Assembly: GCA_027422505.1 (NCBI GenBank)
Contig: JAPQWV010000420.1
Span: forward strand, 186,001 to 250,000
DNA length: 64,000 nucleotides
From: Craterostigma plantagineum
Lineage: Eukaryota > Streptophyta > Magnoliopsida > Lamiales > Linderniaceae
Reading direction: 5' to 3'
Both the position numbers and the translations under genes were made by a program. The notes beneath the pieces are model-generated. The model was given only the letters and a program-made list of their open reading frames with translations, had not been told where the DNA came from and did not search any database. Every line of letters starts with the position of its first letter. Position 1 is the stretch's first letter. Positions 1 to 10,879 of this stretch are shown piece by piece.

Positions 1-464
1 TATACGCGGACCACAAAATGCTGACCGAAGGTAAAGATCTCATGAGGCGAATGATGGATCGTGACTGTAAAGTTAGTTCGCTAACGTATGATGCCCTTGT
101 GAAACTCTACGTAGCAGCTGGGGAAGTTGAGAAAGCAAATTCCATCCTAGACAAAGCATTAAAAGCGAAAGGCAAGGACAAACCGTTCTTTACCACTTTC
201 TACACCGTCTTGGAACAATATGCTAACAGAGGCAGCGCTCGCAACGCCGAGGAGGTATTCCTTAAGATGAGAGAAGCTGGTTATGCCCCGAAACTTCGAC
301 ACTATGAACTGCTGCTTAATGCGTATTTAAATGCTAAAACACCTGCTTATGGGTTCGTAGAGAGGATGAAGGCTGATAATATGTTTCCAAACAGATCCAT
401 CACCATGCTATTGGCTAAATCAGAGAGGCTTAGGAATACGACGGCTGACGATTTGCTGGAATAA
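1..464 (+). CDS. Pentatricopeptide repeat protein, P class, C-terminal end (5' part outside window)
   Basis: The reading frame is open from base 3 and ends at the TAA at 462-464; the first ATG inside the window (18) is internal. The visible 150 or so residues form about four 35-residue helical-hairpin units, for example the segment starting SSLTYDALVKLYVAAGEVEKA and the unit FYTVLEQYANRGSARNAEEV, followed by KMREAGYAPKLRHYELLLNA. This is typical PPR texture. No E or DYW extension follows, so it fits the P class, which acts on organelle RNA stability, splicing or translation. The end of the protein resembles the mitochondrial PPR596-like group, but that is from memory. The targeting peptide and most repeats lie upstream of the window. 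Confidence 0.85.
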   Translation, partial: YADHKMLTEGKDLMRRMMDRDCKVSSLTYDALVKLYVAAGEVEKANSILDKALKAKGKDKPFFTTFYTVLEQYANRGSARNAEEVFLKMREAGYAPKLRHYELLLNAYLNAKTPAYGFVERMKADNMFPNRSITMLLAKSERLRNTTADDLLE

Positions 465-1005
465 AGGGATCTTTATGGTACCTGGGATTTGCAAACTAAG
501 CTTGTTGCTACACTCAACTCAAGTTTAAGGTTTATTTCTTCTTTCTGTTGCTTGTTAAAGAACACAATAGGTCCTTCTATTAGTCTTGCTAGACAGTTGT
601 ACGAGGAAATATGGAGATGGTCCGAGCTAGCAATGTAAGGTTTGACTGAGTTGTATGAAGAGAAAATCTCCAATCTTTTGTCATGATAAGAGATAATATC
701 GTAACTGAGCTTGCGTATTGACATTTGAAGTCAAGCACGAGCTTGGAATTATTATTATTTTTCCCAAGTTGTTTCCAATCAGATCAAGTAAGTGCGGAAT
801 GAGTTAAAGCGTGCAAGAATCGACTTTTTAAGGAAAAGTAATATCTTAAAATAATAACTGGGGTGATGAAAGGATATATAATCACATTGGAAGTGCCACG
901 ACTATTATTATATTTTACGTATCTTTTCATTTCACTACGTAATAAAACTACGCTCTTTCAAATCAAAATCACGAGCTTAGACACTATTTATGGTTCCTCC
1001 GCACG
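465..1005. other. Intergenic, PPR 3' flank
   Basis: AT-rich sequence between the PPR stop and the VQ-gene promoter. The short ORF on the minus strand at 473-724 has no recognisable domain and lies where the PPR 3' UTR should be, so it is not called. No repeat or RNA gene was recognised. Confidence 0.5.
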
Positions 1006-1040
1006 ATGACGTCATTGCCTCGGCCAACATATGACGTCAT
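1006..1040 (+). promoter_or_regulatory. Paired ATGACGTCAT palindromes (TGA/bZIP-type sites)
   Basis: Two identical 10-bp palindromes ATGACGTCAT occur at 1006-1015 and 1031-1040, exactly 25 bp apart. TGACGTCA is the core bound by plant TGA and other bZIP factors and is related to the salicylate-responsive as-1 element. They lie about 245 bp upstream of the VQ-gene TATA box, an appropriate place for an activating element of a defence-inducible gene. Binding is inferred. Confidence 0.6.
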
Positions 1041-1283
1041 CGGCTCTGCGCTTCCTCCTAGTTTCTTGACCTAATATGTTTTCATGTATACGCACTCAGT
1101 TTTGTCAACAAATACATATTTATTTTTAGTATATATAATAAGAAAAAGTGGAAATGTTATCCTATTATCAGAAACAGTAGCATAGCCAAGAAATATCCAA
1201 AATTAATTAATAGATCGCCCTTTTCATCACACGTACATCTATATCTTTTGTATTTATTTTCTTATCAAGTCAGCTACTAAATC

Positions 1284-1290
1284 TATATAA
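1284..1290 (+). promoter_or_regulatory. TATA box of the VQ-motif gene
   Basis: TATATAA about 95 bp upstream of the ATG at 1385, followed by a CT-rich stretch (1300-1340) typical of plant transcription starts and leaders. Confidence 0.6.
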
Positions 1291-1384
1291 AATAGATTCC
1301 ATCTATCTATCTATTAATCTCTCTCTCCCTCTCTCCATAGAAACGCAATAAAAATCGCAACCCTTTTCTAGAAAGCTTCCAAAT

Positions 1385-1837
1385 ATGAACAGAGCGCCGC
1401 CGTCGAACCCAAAAAAGAACCACCGCAAGAACTCAAAGAGCAAGAAAAAGAAGCAGCCGATCAAAGTAGTGTACATAACAAACCCTATCATGTTCAAGAC
1501 TGACAGTGCTTCGGAATTCAGAGCGCTGGTCCAAGAATTCACCGGAAAGGACGCCGGACCGCCGGAGTATGCAGAGCATGGGGCGGAGTACGGAGGTGGG
1601 GAGGCGGAGGTGGTGGTCGGAGCTGTGAAGTTGGCGGCTAAGGATGGTATACGATGCTGTGATATGATGTCGGAAGCTGAGAACTGTCGCGAGAATAATC
1701 ACTACTATAAACCGTACTGTAATAATATGATGATGAATGGTATGATACCAATAATGGATTCGGGTACTATGGGTCTTGACCCGTTTGCCGAAAATATTCT
1801 GAACGATAACCCGAATATGATTGAGGGCGGCGGCTAG
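1385..1837 (+). CDS. VQ-motif protein, sigma-factor-binding-protein (SIB)-like
   Basis: A single-exon gene of 150 residues. The VQ signature FRALVQEFTG (FxxxVQxxTG) is at residues 45-54. It is preceded by a strongly basic N-terminus (KKNHRKNSKSKKKKQ) and a run reading IKVVYITNPIMFKT, the arrangement seen in SIB1/SIB2-type VQ proteins. VQ proteins are short intronless cofactors that bind group I and IIc WRKY factors through this motif. SIB members also interact with plastid sigma factor, and the basic start could act as nuclear or plastid targeting. The C-terminal half is acidic, rich in methionine and asparagine, and probably disordered. The paired ATGACGTCAT sites and a TTGAC core upstream suit defence regulation. 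The exact subgroup is uncertain. Confidence 0.85.
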   Translation: MNRAPPSNPKKNHRKNSKSKKKKQPIKVVYITNPIMFKTDSASEFRALVQEFTGKDAGPPEYAEHGAEYGGGEAEVVVGAVKLAAKDGIRCCDMMSEAENCRENNHYYKPYCNNMMMNGMIPIMDSGTMGLDPFAENILNDNPNMIEGGG

Positions 1838-2777
1838 TTCTTGGCATAGAAGAGAGATTCTCATCATCGTCATCATAAAAGACTAGTATTCTTATGTTTA
1901 CGGATATGTGCTTTGTTGTAATCGATACCCTATTTGTTGATTGTTGTATTTATTTGCTGATAAATTATTTTTTATTGTTTAGGAGATATGTAGGATGGAT
2001 ATATATTTTCTAACAAAGAGAGGGGAACATTGTTTGTATTTTTATATAACGTAAATGTTATGTCGGGGTGCGCGGATCAAATATTTTGAATGAAACATTA
2101 ATTTTATATCATCACACGCGTTCAAATTAATTATCTAGGCTAGTATTATCGGCACACTCTATGCGTGTGCTTAAAATATAATTATTTTAATTTTAATTTT
2201 GAATTTATAATTTATATTTAGTAGATGAAATATAATATTATATATTAAAGGAAAATAATGATTAGTGGTATAAGTATAATAACTAAAAATTGAGCGGTTA
2301 ATTGTTATAATTATTTAGTGAAATTAGAAATAAAGAGTTTAAATTGTAAATATTTTACTGACCAAATTAGCATTTAATAGTTACCTCTATCCCTTAATAA
2401 AATATTATAGATGCTAATCAGACGATGAATTCGAGAGAAAAAAACAAATCCTTGTACAACTTATTGGGACAATGAAAAAAATTGCTGATGAAAGCAAAGA
2501 ACAATGAAAGATCGCTGATTTTATTGGTAGGGTGCAAATTCGTTGCTAACCTTGTACAATATTCAATGAGAATTTAGGGCGAAGAAGGGTGAATTGAATT
2601 TTGACCTTTTTCTGCTACATAGGGCATTCAGACAATTATTCGGGTGCTACCCAACGGGTCGGGTTATACCTGATTCGCTAAATATAGCCTAATTTAAGTA
2701 CAATAGCGAAAATTGAAGCCCACTTACCCCTTGCCTATTTAGTGGCTGAGAACAATCGGAGATGACTCATCGACTTA
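1838..2777. other. Intergenic, VQ-gene 3' flank
   Basis: AT-rich DNA with no coding signal beyond chance. The first about 100 bases are the probable VQ-gene 3' UTR. The stretch 2630-2700 has a short GGGT-rich repeat. Nothing else was recognised. Confidence 0.45.
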
Positions 2778-3166
2778 GAGCATCTCCAACAGGGGGTTCC
2801 CCACCCTAAACACCATATATGGTGTTGGGGGAGCTCCAACGGCCCCCAAACTCCACTCCATTCCCAGCGATTGCTACGGTGCCCCCTACATATTGGGGGG
2901 CACTGTTTCACCCGCTATACATTTTTTATTTTAAATTTTTTTTCTGTTTTTTTCTTTACTTATAATAATTTATGATTTGGTTTAATTTTTAATTATTTAA
3001 TTAAATAGGTAAGAAACGAATATTATACTTTAATAAAGTATTAATTATTAGGTTTAGAGAAAAATATAGAGGAGATTGTTGGAGTTGCCGGTATTGTTTA
3101 AACTGTATATATAGAGGAATTTAACTGTAGCAACTTTATACATAGTGGGAACCGTTGGAGATGCTC
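2778..3166. mobile_element. PIF/Harbinger (Tourist-like) MITE, complete
   Basis: A 389-bp element begins GAGCATCTCCAAC and ends with its exact inverse GTTGGAGATGCTC. It is flanked by TTA at 2775-2777 and 3167-3169, the 3-bp TWA duplication diagnostic of the PIF/Harbinger superfamily. It has no coding capacity. The interior includes a C/G-rich left part and an AT-rich right part. Element boundaries are read directly; superfamily assignment follows from the duplication. Confidence 0.85.
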
Positions 3167-4100
3167 TTAGGGGTGGACAAACCGGTTCGAGTTCCGGGTA
3201 CCTGACCCGACCGGGCGTTTACTCGAATTAAAAAAAAATCGGGTATTAATCGGGTATTGGGTAGGTTGGGTTTCGAGTAGCTTTGAGCTACCCGAAATAC
3301 CCGATCTGGAACACGAATTTTCGGCCCAACTGCATTTAGGTAATAAGTAATAACCAGCCCAGCCCAAACATTATCTCTCTTGCCCTTTGTGTGTGCGGGC
3401 CTTTTCTTCTTCTTCCTTATTAAGATTCGGCCCAAAGGAAACCAGCCCATTTAAACAAAATAAAAAAAAAATCTGTGAACTCCTCACCTCAACACACGCA
3501 GACGACGCACGGAATTAGCAGACGAAGCAGACCCTCACCCGAGTCGCCTAGCCCTACTCGACTCGCAGCTCACCATCCGGCCAACCACCGGCCGCCGTCA
3601 ACCAGCCGACCAAAACATCATCGGCCGCCAAACGTCCGCCACAATTCGTACAAAAGGTATAAAATTCTATGAAGTATGAACCCTGTTTTTTATTTTTGAA
3701 ATTTGTTGATCGTTTTTCAATTTTTAGGTTTCAAAAGATGATTTTAAGTTTGTGTTAACATTCTATACGCGTGTAAATTCATTGGTGGCCGATTTAAGCA
3801 TATCTGATTGTAAAGAAAAAAAAGGAATCCCGACATGAGGGTGGGGTACCCAAAATTAGATCGGGTCGGGGTCGGGTGTGAAAAATACCCGACTTTGTCG
3901 GGTACCCGACCCGGAAAACCCGAAACCCTATATACCCTAATACGATTCCCAAGCGGCCTGAGCAAGCTTCTCATCATCACTATTGTTATTCAATTGTGTA
4001 AGTTTTAGTTTTGCTTATCTTTTATCTGTAAGCTTTAATGAGTGTGTTGTTGTTTTGTGGGCAGCGGTAGGATATTTCGAGTTCAAGAAGGGGGAGAAAA
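3167..4100. repeat. GGGTACCCGA-type short repeats and probable 5' leader of EMG1
   Basis: Two blocks (about 3170-3310 and 3840-3945) are filled with CGGGTA and TACCCGA units in both orientations, resembling the ends of hAT-type MITEs (a TTAGGGGTGGACAA-like start at 3167). No target duplication could be fixed. Between them, 3475-3655 is C-rich and ends at AAAAG-GTATAA, a possible first 5' UTR exon and donor. A second possible acceptor, GGGCAG, is at 4059-4064. The leader structure of EMG1 is therefore only suggested. Confidence 0.4.
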
Positions 4101-5881
4101 ATGGTGAGGGCTTATAAAGTGAAAGGGCAGAAAAGGAAGAACAGAGAGGAGAAGTACGATAAAGGTGATGATGGCTCTGAACAAGTAGAGGAACAGGGTT
4201 CATCGAAGAAGGTGAATGGTGGAAGCGTTGAATCAGATAAGGAGGAGATAGCTGAAGAAGTAGTTACTGATGATACGCCTGGGATTCCAATTGTCCCAGT
4301 GGATGACGGTGTTAAGAAGCCTGGTGTTATTTTTGTTCTTGAAAAGGCCTCACTAGAGATTGCCAAAGTTGGGAAGGTGTGTTTCGAAATGATAATGATT
4401 CGTTTTGTTGTTCTGTTGTTTTCCTTGGAGTTCAAGTTCATAGTTGTGATGGATATGTGTACGTATGTGCAGACATATCAGCTTTTGAGCTCAGATGAGC
4501 ATGCGAATTATTTGGTGAAGAACAAGAGGAACCCTGCAGATTATCGGCCAGACATTGCATTTCAGGTTTGAGCATATTGAATATGAAGTTGGAGTTGTTA
4601 AATTCACGACCGTAGTTCACAGTTGAAGTTAGCGATTAGGTCTTTATATGGTGCTGATTGCAACTAAGGAAATGGTCGATAACAATCTCTCACTGTGTTA
4701 AACACTGTCATGACTTTGCTGTCGTGTTACTGAGTCTATTGCTGAGAATTTCATTTTAAAACCTAGTGAGACTATCTTCTTTGCTTTCGTGCCTGGTTAA
4801 TTTATTACCACCATCAAATCGATTCCATCTTACATACGAGAGAATACCGTTGCTTTCATTGTCCCAATTACAATATCATTAAGAAAATTTTGTTGGTTGC
4901 AACTTTGCTTGCCTTCTTGGGCTTCTAACCGATTCATGTCCTCTTTCGAACTTCATGTTACAACGTATGATACTGCTGAAAATTTTATGTCCTGGCCCAG
5001 ACCATTCCTTCTTTCGTTTTCTTTTTTCCTGCTAGTTACAAAATCGTAACCACGTGTCACTCGTAGGCTATTCAAACGATCTTGGACAGTCGCGTGAACA
5101 AAATTGGCAGATTGAAAGCGCTATACGTAAGGACACAGCAAGGCCTACTTATAGAGATCAAACCTCATGCCCGAATGCCAAGGACGTATAAACGCTTTGC
5201 TGGTCTCATGGGTGAGTGGCCCAGAAAAAAAATCACCACATGTTAATGAATTGTCTCAAACTAACCTTCCGAATAATCTTGAAGTGCAACTTCTCCAAAA
5301 GCTGCACATTACTGCAGCTGGTAAGGGCGAAAAGCTACTGCGTGTAATAAAGAACCCTGTCACCCAGTACTTACCCGTCAGTTCTCGTAAAATAGGTACG
5401 AAATATTACACTATGTATCTTTTGTGTGCATATCAGTTGATTAAGAGACGATCTTAGTCTTTCTCGTGGACTTTCAGGGTTCTCCCACAGTTCGGAGAAG
5501 TTGGTTGATATGTACGACTATATTGGCACTATCGACAAGGATTCAGATATTGTTTTTGTGGTACATTCCCTCAACTTCTCAATCGTCTTCTTCGTCTTGT
5601 TAGATCATCTTTAACATCAGCTGTAATTGTTTCATACTTGGCAGGTGGGCGCAATGGCCCATGGAAAAATCGAGCAAGACTACGTTGAAGATTATATATC
5701 AAGTATGCTTAATTTTCTTTGCTCTTCTCTTGTTACTTCATTGCTTGCACTTCAATTCCGTCAAATATAATATCATAATACGGCAAAATGGGCGCTTGCA
5801 GTTTCAGAGTTCCCTATGAGCGCTGCTTACGCCATATCCGTAATCACCACGTCAGTGGAACGCAAGTGGAAGATCTTGTAA
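4101..5881 (+). CDS. EMG1: rRNA small-subunit pseudouridine methyltransferase EMG1/NEP1 (7 exons)
   Basis: Coding exons are 4101-4376, 4473-4565, 5067-5211, 5285-5395, 5478-5560, 5645-5702 and 5802-5881. All introns are GT-AG and together the exons give 281 residues with no stop. Family landmarks appear in order: a charged low-complexity N-terminus (MVRAYKVKGQKRKN), PGVIFVLEKASLEIAKVGK, HANYL..NPADYRPDI, RTYKRFAG in the rRNA-binding surface, LLRVIKNPVTQYLP, and GAMAHGKIE in the SAM-binding trefoil knot. The protein ends VERKWKIL as in other EMG1 proteins. EMG1 is a SPOUT-class nucleolar enzyme that N1-methylates a pseudouridine in 18S rRNA and is needed for 40S assembly. The fourth exon is reached through a very short 73-bp intron (5212-5284). 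Confidence 0.93.
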
Positions 5882-6023
5882 GAGCTATCGCACGACTCAT
5901 TAGTCGAGCATTCTACGATCAGAAAATTCACCGTTTATATTATTACTTCATAGCGAACGAGTGTTTACATGTGAGACAGGGACATAAGAACATGTTCTTA
6001 GTTTGTCGAGAAGTCGAAAAAAA

Positions 6024-6290
6024 CTAAAGAATTTCTCCTTCCTTTCTATTGATATCTGCTGTGATTGTTGCGGAGCCATTGATCATATGTTTCAGTTCTG
6101 ACTCTTTCTGCATAATCGTAAGATCTGCAATAACAATAGCCATAGAATCTTGAAGTTCCATGGTGTTGTTGCTATGATCAATTGAAGCTCTGCAGCTATA
6201 TAATATTATTGCAGTTAAATAAACTGCTATTGCCATGGTAAGCATACTTGTGGCCATAGCTCTAGCTTGGAAAACAAGAGGAATGGCCAT
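6024..6290 (-). CDS. Small putative single-pass membrane protein, unrecognised
   Basis: An 88-residue ORF on the minus strand, downstream of and convergent with EMG1. One clear hydrophobic segment (about residues 12-33, ATSMLTMAIAVYLTAIILYS) is followed by a polar C-terminal half with mixed charge. A TATATATAAA-like sequence lies about 85 bp upstream on its strand (around 6370). I do not recognise the family. It may be a genuine short gene, or chance coding in the EMG1 3' flank. No signal peptide cleavage site is evident. Confidence 0.3.
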   Translation of the reverse strand: MAIPLVFQARAMATSMLTMAIAVYLTAIILYSCRASIDHSNNTMELQDSMAIVIADLTIMQKESELKHMINGSATITADINRKEGEIL

Positions 6291-6658
6291 TATATGAAAA
6301 GCCTTTTTGATTCTGAAGGTAAAAAGGATTATCCCTAATGCAGTTTTATATTCTGATCATGATTTTATATATATAAAGCTTTTGGTTGCTCCATTCGAAA
6401 TCCCATCATAGCTTTGCCTAATATAGACTACTTTCTACGCGCAAATACCGTTCCAAAATGCCTACTTTCATTAATAGTTGCATTAAATCAATCAAATATT
6501 GTATCAACATTGCGACTTTCAATTTCAAGTTCCGACGGAAATGTATCAATGAGGCAAAAATTCTGCGGTGAGAGAGCAATGTAAGAACATATCGAGCATG
6601 GACTTTATTTTTGTGTAAAACACAAAAATCCAGTACTGACTTTATTTTTGTGTAAAAC
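6291..6658. repeat. Spacer with duplicated hairpin-forming unit at the hAT target
   Basis: At 6602-6657 and again at 9205-9250 the DNA carries copies of a unit containing TTTTGTGTAAAACACAAAA, itself able to form a hairpin. The hAT element inserted into one copy. The rest of the stretch shows no feature I can name. Confidence 0.5.
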
Positions 6659-9204
6659 CATTGTTGCAAAACTCGGTCTGGGCGGCCGAGTAGGCGCCGC
6701 CTAGGCACTAGGCGCCCGCTGCCGAGGCGATTTCTACCTATTCGGTCCACATAGGCGGTTGAACCGACTACTCGGCCTGGGCGCCGAGTAATCACCGATT
6801 ATTCCGAGTAATTAGCGAATACTCGTTATATTAAAAAATATTAAAAAATCGTTTATAGTAAAAATAAAAAGAAAATCCCAAAATCTAACCCTCCCTAGCT
6901 CACTCGTCAGTCGTCACTATCCAACAGGCCAACACAGAAAAACCATCAGATTTTCGCCACAGCCTCCGTGCACCTCCCCTCGTCGCGGTAACGCCTCAGC
7001 CCTCAGCCCAGCCACAACCCATCGCAGCCTCATTCCAGCCTCAACCCACTGCCCGTCGAAGCTCCCCTCTTCACACGGCCACACCTCAGCCTCAAGCGGC
7101 CACGCCTCAGGTCAGCCCAGCCACAGCCCTGCGCAGCTCAGTCCATCCTCAACCCACCTCTGCCAGTCGCAGCTCCCCTCGCAGCCACGCCTCAGCTCAG
7201 CCCACGTCTGCCCGTCTGGTATATATTTTGATTTTATTAATTTATTTAAGAGCTGCAAATTGTGCACTGATAATTGTTCAGATTTGTTTCATAATCATAA
7301 TTAATTGTAGTGTTTGTGATGAATTGTATAAAATAGATTTGTTGTAATTTGTATGAAATAGGTGTGAAATAAAATAAGTATGCTTTCGATTGGTCTAATT
7401 TTGAGCTCCAAGTTGTAATTGTCTTCTTCGATGTGTATGGATTATGCAAGATAACAATACGCATTTCTGATTTGATTTCAGACTTCAAGATGACATCCTC
7501 AAGCGCAGCTTCTCAAAGTATCTCTCAACCATCCAATGTTCCATCGATTCTCAAACGAAATTCAAAAGACGTTGGATGGGATTATGGCATGTTAATTGAG
7601 GGCAGAAACATGGATAAAGTTCAATGCATCAAGTGCGGAAAGATGATGAGTGGAGGAATTCACCGAATCAAAGAACACATAGCGCATATAACTGGGAATG
7701 TTGCTCCGTGCTCGAAATCTTCAAAAGAAGATCAATTGGGATTTTGGAATGGTGTATCATCTTGTCTACAGGTGTTCACACCTTTAATCAAGGTCCTTCG
7801 CATTGCTGATTCTGATAAAAAACCATCAATGGGTTTTGTATATGGTGAGCTCATCCGTGCAAAGGAAGAGATCAAGGTTTCTCAAAATAATATTCCGAGC
7901 AATTATGAGTCGATCATTGAAGTTATTGATGCGAAAATGCAAGGAAGACTTGATAGTCCTTTGCATTTGACGGCTTATTTGTTGAATCCTTATTATCATT
8001 ATAAAGATCCTCTCATTCAATTCAAAAATGAAGTGTCGATTGGAGTGATTGATTGCTGGATGCTTTATTTCCGGGAGATGATGTTATGCAAAATACGATC
8101 TTGTTGGATGAGCTTCCTATCTACAAATAGAAAAGCTCAATTTTTGGAAGGTCAAATGTAGCGTCTAGATGCCTCTCAAAGGACGATAGCTTTGATCCAG
8201 GTATATTCTTTTACATTATATTCCTACAAGTAATTGTAGTGATTATTTTATTTTGTTTATGTAGTGACTTGGTGGTCAACTTTTGGTTCGATAACTCCAA
8301 ATCTTCGAAGTTTGGCCATGAGAATCCTCTCGTTAACAACTAGTTCATCTGGTTGCGAAAGAAATTGGAGCGCCTTTGAAGGGGTTAGTGATGTTATATT
8401 ATTTTTATTATTGTTCTTTTTGAGAAAGATATTATATTATTTGATACTCTTTAAAAGTATTTATTTTGTTAACTTGTTTCTTAGGTTCATACAAAGAAAA
8501 GGAATAGGCTTAGTGCAACTGTATTCAATAATCTTGTATTTATCCAATTTAATGCAAGATTATTGAGTAGACAAAAAAGAGAAAAAGACAGAAGCGATGT
8601 AGATGTTTTATGTTCATATGATGCTACTACCGCACAAGAATGGATTGTCGATGGAATTGAAGTTAGTGACGATGATGTGATTGAGGAAGAGGAGGAAGAG
8701 GCGGATAAGGTCAGACATGCACAATATCGACCGATAAGAGAATTGTATGACGATGATTTCGAATCTGAGGATGAGGTAAACAAGGATAACTTGGAGGCAT
8801 TTCACGAGGCTGCAATATCTTGATGTCTTTTTTCTATGATGTACCAACTTGTTTTTGTTTTCAATTAATGTTTGCTGGTCCAATGGGTCTCTTCTTTTGT
8901 TTCGGATGCTAAATGTTCAAACTAAACTTTATTTCGATGTTACTTTTGTTGGTCTTGTTTCGAGATGTTGTGGGAATGCTTGGAATATTTCACGGTAATG
9001 TTGATCTTGTTTTGTGGGAAATGATGTGTAATCCTTACAAAATGTAGTGGGGGATCAAGTATGTTAGAGTATTTTTTTGCACTGGAAAAAAACATATAAA
9101 CCGACTAATTTCCGCGTAGAATCTGCCTAGGCCCCGCCTAGTCCGCCTAGGCGCTAGTCCCCCCACGAGAGCCCGACTAGCGCCTAGCGAGTTTTGCAAC
9201 ATTG
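6659..9204 (+). mobile_element. hAT-superfamily DNA transposon, complete ends, defective interior
   Basis: A 2,546-bp element is bounded by CATTGTTGCAAAACTCG on the left and the inverse of CAATGTTGCAAAACTCG on the right. Exact 8-bp target duplications TGTAAAAC lie at 6651-6658 and 9205-9212. An 8-bp duplication and a CA-start are diagnostic of hAT. Both subterminal regions (6680-6790 and 9120-9185) are packed with GCGCCTAG/CTAGGCG-like motifs, the expected transposase-binding repeats of hAT elements. The interior carries a C-rich untranslated exon, an intron and a transposase remnant. Confidence 0.92.
7490..8823 (+). pseudogene. hAT transposase remnant: BED zinc finger and C-terminal dimerisation domain, middle deleted
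   Basis: The ATG at 7490 follows a likely 5' UTR intron (GT at 7219, AG ending 7481). A BED finger (VQCIKCGKMMSGGIHRIKEH) lies about residues 44-63. After SSKEDQLGFWNG the sequence jumps directly to the post-catalytic region LRIADSDKKPSMGFVYGELI, so the DUF659/catalytic section is missing. The frame closes at 8161. The hAT dimerisation domain is recoverable in exons ending at 8383 and starting at 8485 (WWSTFGSITPNLRSLAMRIL, then SSSGCERNWSAFE, then VHTKKRNRL), with an acidic tail ending at the TGA of 8823. The product cannot be an active transposase. Confidence 0.85.
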
Positions 9205-9212
9205 TGTAAAAC

Positions 9213-9550
9213 ACAAAAATCCAGTACTTTATTTGCGTAAAGCACAAAAATAGAGTCCGTTTGACGTTTCTAGTCCAATAGGACTATATTTAACGCTAAC
9301 ATTGTGTTGATTAGCAGAAAAAGTTAGTTCTAGAGTACACGAATTTTTCAACATAAAATTAGAGGTTTATTTTCTATTTTTATTTATGTCTTATTTAGTA
9401 AAATGAATTTATTTATATCTAAAATATTTGATATCTTCATATAATTATACAAGTAAAAATATTTGATATTTTCATATAATAATGAAAGTAAAAATAATTT
9501 TAATGTTCTTTTATTTAATTCCTTTTAATTTAAGGTAAATCTATAGAAAA
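9213..9550. other. AT-rich spacer, nothing recognised
   Basis: Apart from the tail of the duplicated target unit (to about 9250), this is simple AT-rich sequence with no gene or repeat that I can support. Confidence 0.5.
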
Positions 9551-10479
9551 ATACCCAATTGTATAAAAAATTTGCAAGTCAGTACCCATGTCATAAAAGT
9601 TTTTATATTAAGTACCCGTTCGACATTGCGTACCATTTTCCCGGTCTTGACGTACCTTTTTACAGTATATTGCGTACCACGTCACGCATTTATATGATAC
9701 CCATATATGGTAATATACATTCCACACGGTACCTTGCGGCTGACGATATGATGGTACCATTTTCTAACTGTATTACGTACCACCATACGTTTCTTTATGG
9801 TACTTAAATTTGTGATATGATGTACCTTGTGGCGGGCAGGTAGGGTTGCAAACGAATCGAACTTTTTTTGTTCGATTCGCGATTCGATTCGAAATTTTAA
9901 GATTCGAATCCGAATATTTAGAATATGAATCCGAATAAGAATAATTTTTTTGATTCGAAATATACGAATACGAATTAAATCACAATATTCGATTCGAAAA
10001 TTAATCGAATTATTCGATTCGAATAATATAAGATAAAATATAGTATAATGAATATATATTCACATATAATATATGATAACTCACTAAAACATTTAAAATA
10101 ATATGTTATAACTCAATATATGTGTAAATATAATCTATTATAATTCAATATGTATTTTAAATATAATATTGTTTATATTTATTAAATAAAAAATGAAACA
10201 TGACTTTGAATACAGATATTCGATATTCGATTCGAGTATTCGAGAATATATTCGAATTCGAATAAGAATCGATTTTATGATTCGATTAAATATTCAAGTA
10301 TCCGTATTCGTATTCGATTGTCATCCGAATACGAATAGAATATTGCGGTATTCGACTCGATTCGATTCGTTTGCAACCCTACGGGCAGGTACCAATGTGC
10401 AAAAAATTTATTCTGATAGGTACTTTATATAAAAAAATATTCACATGGTACTGACTTGCTAATTAATATTAATGGGTAT
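9551..10479. repeat. Older inverted-repeat element rich in GTACC motifs, split by a MITE
   Basis: GCAAGTCAGTACC at 9574-9586 is exactly inverted at 10447-10459, with looser matching continuing outward to ATACCC (9551) and GGGTAT (10474). The left half contains many GTACC and GGTAC units. The pair encloses the hAT MITE at 9841-10381. The superfamily of the outer repeat and its target duplication could not be determined. Confidence 0.55.
9841..10381. mobile_element. hAT-type MITE with long ATTCGAATTCG-rich arms, complete
   Basis: The 541-bp element starts TAGGGTTGCAAACGAATCGA and ends with the inverse. It is flanked by exact 8-bp duplications CGGGCAGG at 9833-9840 and 10382-10389. The subterminal regions consist of ATTCGA/TTCGAAT units in both orientations, so a single strand could fold on itself. 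It has no coding capacity. Confidence 0.93.
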
Positions 10480-10879
10480 ATTTATGTAAAAAAATCCCCT
10501 TAAGTTAATAAATTAATATTAAATAATATGTTAATTTTATAATTTAGTTTTTAAATATTAATAATTATAAATATTGACTTTTAATATAATATAAAGTTGA
10601 ATATATATGAATTTGATTTTAAGTGTAAAAATAGAGTTAATGAGTTGGAGTAAAAAGTATTGTAGAATAGAATTTACAGGTTGGATTGGAGTAAAATCCC
10701 TGTAGCAACTGTATTATTGGGTAAAATAATTAACTGTATTTTTATGCTTTCGGTTGTAACTTGTAAATGCTCTAACTCTGGATGGACCTTCAATTTTTCT
10801 TTTATTTTATTCTAATCATGTCCACATTAATTAAATTTTCTTCCATATATCTTAAAACATAAAAAATCCTTGATCAAGG
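10480..10879. other. NLR upstream region, AT-rich
   Basis: Low-complexity AT-rich DNA. A fragment around 10700-10775 (CTGTAGCAACTGTATT, then AAATGCTCTAA) faintly resembles the right end of the Harbinger MITE at 2778-3166, without clear ends. Confidence 0.35.

Noticed and set aside
473..724. 83-residue minus ORF after the PPR gene
   Set aside because: Lies in the expected PPR 3' UTR; no promoter, domain or splice logic seen.
1433..1876. 147-residue ORF on the minus strand over the VQ gene
   Set aside because: Antisense shadow of the VQ gene; low-complexity histidine/methionine runs and no domain.
3136..3450. 104-residue minus ORF in the GGGTA-rich block
   Set aside because: Formed by simple repeat units and overlaps the MITE end; not coding in character.
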